In this document: in pieces, positions 61,090 through 64,000 of the stretch | Position numbering within the stretch: the first letter of the stretch is position 1 | How the letters are laid out: each line of letters opens with the position of its first letter | Assembly (NCBI RefSeq): GCF_900156025.1 | Contig: NZ_FTMO01000007.1 | Location: 155,588-219,587 of the forward strand | Direction: 5' to 3' | DNA length: 64,000 nucleotides | Origin: Allobosea sp. TND4EK4 | GTDB taxonomy: Bacteria > Pseudomonadota > Alphaproteobacteria > Rhizobiales > Beijerinckiaceae | Program-made: the position numbers and the translations under genes | Notes under the pieces: model-generated | What the model was told of the DNA's origin: nothing | Seen by the model: the letters and a program-made list of their open reading frames with translations, nothing else | The model's database searches: none

Positions 61090-62174
61090 TCATGCCGGTG
61101 TCGCGTCGATCGGCGGCAGCCTGTCGCGCCAGCGCCCGAGCGGCAGCGCCGGCAGCAGCAGACGACGCAGGCTGCGCCAGCCGGCCGAGAGCGCCAGCAC
61201 CAGCATGGCAAGGCCAAGCAGCGCCAGCGGCAGGCCGAGGTCGCCCGAAAGATTCTGCGAGATCAGATAGGCCACCGCGATGCCGGCATAACTCAGCGCC
61301 GAGACCAGCAGCGCGCGCCGGTCGATCACCAGCGCGATGATGCCGAGCACGGCGAAGAGGCCGAGCACGACGAGCGAGGTCGCGGTGGTGAAGCTGCCCG
61401 CGGCACCGACCATGCCGCGGAACACCGGATGCACGATCAGCCCGGCCGCCAGCAGATGCAGCCAGAAGGCGGCATCCGAACGCCGGGTCAGCCGGCGCGG
61501 ATCGCGCATGTCGAGCCGCAGCGCGAGCGCGAAGACCGACAGGCCGCAAAGAGCCAGGATCGGATTGAGGTAAGCCTGCGCCAGGGCCGGCGCCAGCGCC
61601 GAGACCAGCGCGAGAACCGAGCCAATGGCCCCGCTCGCCACAAGGGCCATGTTGATCGGCACGCGGAAACGCCAGTGATGCAGCAGCGCGGCGCCGGAGA
61701 ACGCAAGGGCGGCGAGCACCCAGCCGCCATAGAGGAAGGAGGGCAGGCCGCGATCGGCGGTGAGTTGCGCCACCAGCAGCGCGGCCGAGGCGCAAAACAT
61801 CGCCGCCAGCAGGATCGAGGGCAGGGCCAGCCGCATGCGCCGGGCGAAGATCTCGCTCAGGGCCCAGGCGGCGACGAGCGCGACGGCGGAAAAGGCATCG
61901 CCGAAGCCCACCACGCGCGACAGGCCCAGCAGCGCGCCGGCCAGCAGCCCGACGCCGATCGCCACGAAGACGTCGTTGAAGCCGCCGATCAGCCGGAAGC
62001 GCTCGTCATCGGGGTCGATGGGGCGGCCGGCCCCGGCAACAATGCGGTCACCCAGGCGTGGCGGCGCCGCGCTCTGCCGTTCGAGGCGCATCCGCGCCAG
62101 ATGGGCGATGCGCACGGCCTGCGCCTGGTCGATGATGCCTTCCGCCACCGCGGCCTGCAGGTCCTGCTCGGCGA

Positions 62175-62178
<4 letters not shown>
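61090..62178 (-). CDS. undescribed 10-TM membrane protein between hslV and hslU
   Basis: The 362-residue protein has a short soluble N terminus ([21 protein letters not shown], reminiscent of DUF2157) followed by about ten membrane helices from residue 70 to 335 with very short loops, then a basic C-terminal tail. No enzymatic motif is seen. Its ATG overlaps the hslV stop as ATGA, and hslU follows after 67 bases, so it must be made with the protease. I do not recognise its function; links to heat-shock control of membrane proteins are inference. Confidence 0.8.
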
Positions 62179-62759
<581 letters not shown>

Positions 62760-62952
62760 GAAGAGAGCTGCGAGCCAAGATGTTGAGGCGCGACGCCAGT
62801 ATCAAGAGGCGAGTCGATCGTCGCTGCCGTCGCGCCCCGCGCCGCCCCATACGGATAACGTAAGGTGAAGCCCTTAATCTCTTTTTTAGCGATTGCGGCC
62901 AAAGCTGCCCCAAATGAGCCGGCTGCAGGCGAAAGCGCCAAGGACCAACCCA
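62760..62952. other. divergent spacer between hslV and the chemotaxis gene
   Basis: The 193-base spacer becomes A+T rich around 62870-62890 (TTAATCTCTTTTTTAG), consistent with a promoter for the chemotaxis gene. AAGGA at 62941-62945 is its ribosome-binding site. No RNA gene is seen. Confidence 0.45.
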
Positions 62953-64000
62953 TGAAATCGATCCGCCTCAAGATCATGGCAATGCTGGCGATCGTCGCCG
63001 GCGGCGCCGTGCTTTGCGCTGTCTTCAGCGTGTACACGCTGCTCGAGGCGAACCGTCTCAACAAGAGCGCGAACAGCCTGGATGAGATCGCCATCGTCAC
63101 CGAGCGGATCAATGCGACTGTCCTTGGCGTGGTGATGGATGCACGTGGCATCTACATGTCGAAGAGTTCGCAGGAAGCTGAACCCTTCGCCAAGGGCGTC
63201 GAGAACCGCCTCGTTGAACTGCGCAAGCATTCCGACGAGCTGCTGGCCAAGGTTCCCGAGTACGAGCGCGAGCCTGCCGCCAAGGTTGGGCGCGCCATCA
63301 ACGACTTCATCGCGTTCAGGACCGAGACTGTGCGGCTCGGCCGCACCGTCTCTCCTCAGGCGGCGAACGAACAGGGCAACAACGAGGCCAACCGCGCCAA
63401 CCGAAAGGCGCTTGGCGACCTCATCGTGGCTTTCGCTCAAGCCAATATCGGCCTCAGCAACGTGCAGTCCAAGGAAGCGGACAGCTTTACGATTCGCGCG
63501 ACCTATGTGCTCCCGGGTGCACTCCTTGTCACGCTTCTCATGAGCTTCGGCATCGCGCTCGCCTTCGCTCAGCGGTCGATCACGCGGCCGATCCTGGCGC
63601 TTTCGCGGGTGATGGAACGGCTCGCGGCAGGCGACCTGAAAGCGGAGGTGCCGCATGCCGACCGCGAGGACGAGATCGGCGCCATGGCGCGCTCGGTCTC
63701 CGTGCTGAAGGAAGCGACCGCCCAGGTGGCGGCGCTTCAGGAGCAGGAGCGCACCGCTTCTGCGGCGCGTCTTGCGCGCGCGCAGTCGATGGAGGCTGTG
63801 GTGTCGGATGTGGGGGATGTCGTTTCGGCTGCGGCTGCTGGCGACTTCTCGGCGCGCCTGCAGATCGAGGATGCCGACGAGCAGATGCAGAAGCTGGTGG
63901 CCGGGATCAACGAGATCAACGCGGTTGTGGATTCGGCGACGACGGAGTTTGCCGGGGCGCTTCAGGCGATTGCGGGCGGGGATCTGACGAGCCGGGTTGA
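62953..64000 (+). CDS. methyl-accepting chemotaxis protein, N-terminal part (cut by window end)
   Basis: The first 349 residues are present. They have a membrane helix at about 8-30, a periplasmic helical sensor of the four-helix-bundle type to about 182, a second helix at about 184-206, a HAMP domain (RSITRPILALSRVMERLAAGDLK on) and a further HAMP-like repeat at about 278-349 with GDFSARL and GDLTSRV. Tandem HAMP units occur in alphaproteobacterial receptors. The signalling domain lies beyond the edge. AAGGA 7 bases before the ATG supports the start. Confidence 0.88.

Noticed and set aside
62778..62806. RpoH promoter for hslV
   Set aside because: CTTGATA is a fair -35 but no CCCCAT-like -10 occurs at a suitable distance, so it is mentioned only as a weak candidate.

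Overview
This is a GC-rich chromosomal window from an alphaproteobacterium, almost certainly of the order Hyphomicrobiales (Rhizobiales). The evidence is a GcrA cell-cycle regulator with CcrM-type GANTC sites upstream, an ALA-synthase (C4 pathway) hemA, the general L-amino-acid transporter genes aapJQM, a PraR-type regulator between lnt and metK, and the two conserved blocks rimP-nusA-ylxR-infB-rbfA-truB and miaB-phoH-ybeY-corC-lnt-praR-metK. A Bosea-like or Methylobacteriaceae-like genus fits, but the genus cannot be fixed from the sequence alone. I see no plasmid, prophage, insertion sequence, CRISPR array, rRNA or tRNA. It is essentially core genome, with most of the novelty in intergenic and leader regions.

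Layout. 1-6.4 kb: M17 aminopeptidase, small MarR-like regulator, NlpC/P60 hydrolase (plus strand); then a CHASE3 histidine kinase, a small stress-type membrane pair and an AI-2E family permease (minus). 6.4-14 kb: polA, an aldo/keto reductase, typA with a very clear terminator, a parS-like site, and an orphan TAXI solute-binding protein. 14-18 kb: trpF-trpB with no trpA after them, and a large membrane GT2 glycosyltransferase. 18-25 kb: SCO copper chaperone with an unlisted 58-residue membrane protein upstream, dcd, apaG-argE, and argD-argF-hslO. 25-31.9 kb: gcrA behind a promoter region rich in GANTC sites with a consensus DnaA box, then aapJ-aapQ-aapM without the aapP ATPase, guaC and a WecG-type glycosyltransferase. 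32-36 kb: SDR, M20-type amidohydrolase and hemA on the plus strand.

36-43.4 kb is the transcription/translation operon rimP-nusA-ylxR-infB-rbfA-truB (minus). Its leader holds a strong intrinsic terminator and an overlapping alternative stem, an architecture typical of transcription attenuation. 43.5-45.3 kb: a DUF2336 protein, and trmB convergent with it. 45.5-55.6 kb: metK, praR-like regulator, lnt, corC, ybeY, phoH, miaB, plsC, rimI and tsaB, many with 1-4 base overlaps, linking SAM synthesis, lipoprotein acylation, ribosome maturation and tRNA modification. 55.7-62.8 kb: Nfu-type Fe-S scaffold, universal stress protein, trpS, murJ, hslU, an undescribed 10-TM protein, and hslV. The window ends inside a divergent methyl-accepting chemotaxis protein.

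Two families of oriented intergenic palindromes recur. Some members lie between convergent genes. Inverted pairs fill the aapJ-aapQ and rbfA-infB spacers, where they could tune mRNA stability inside operons. All functional statements are read from sequence and family knowledge; no search or folding program was run.
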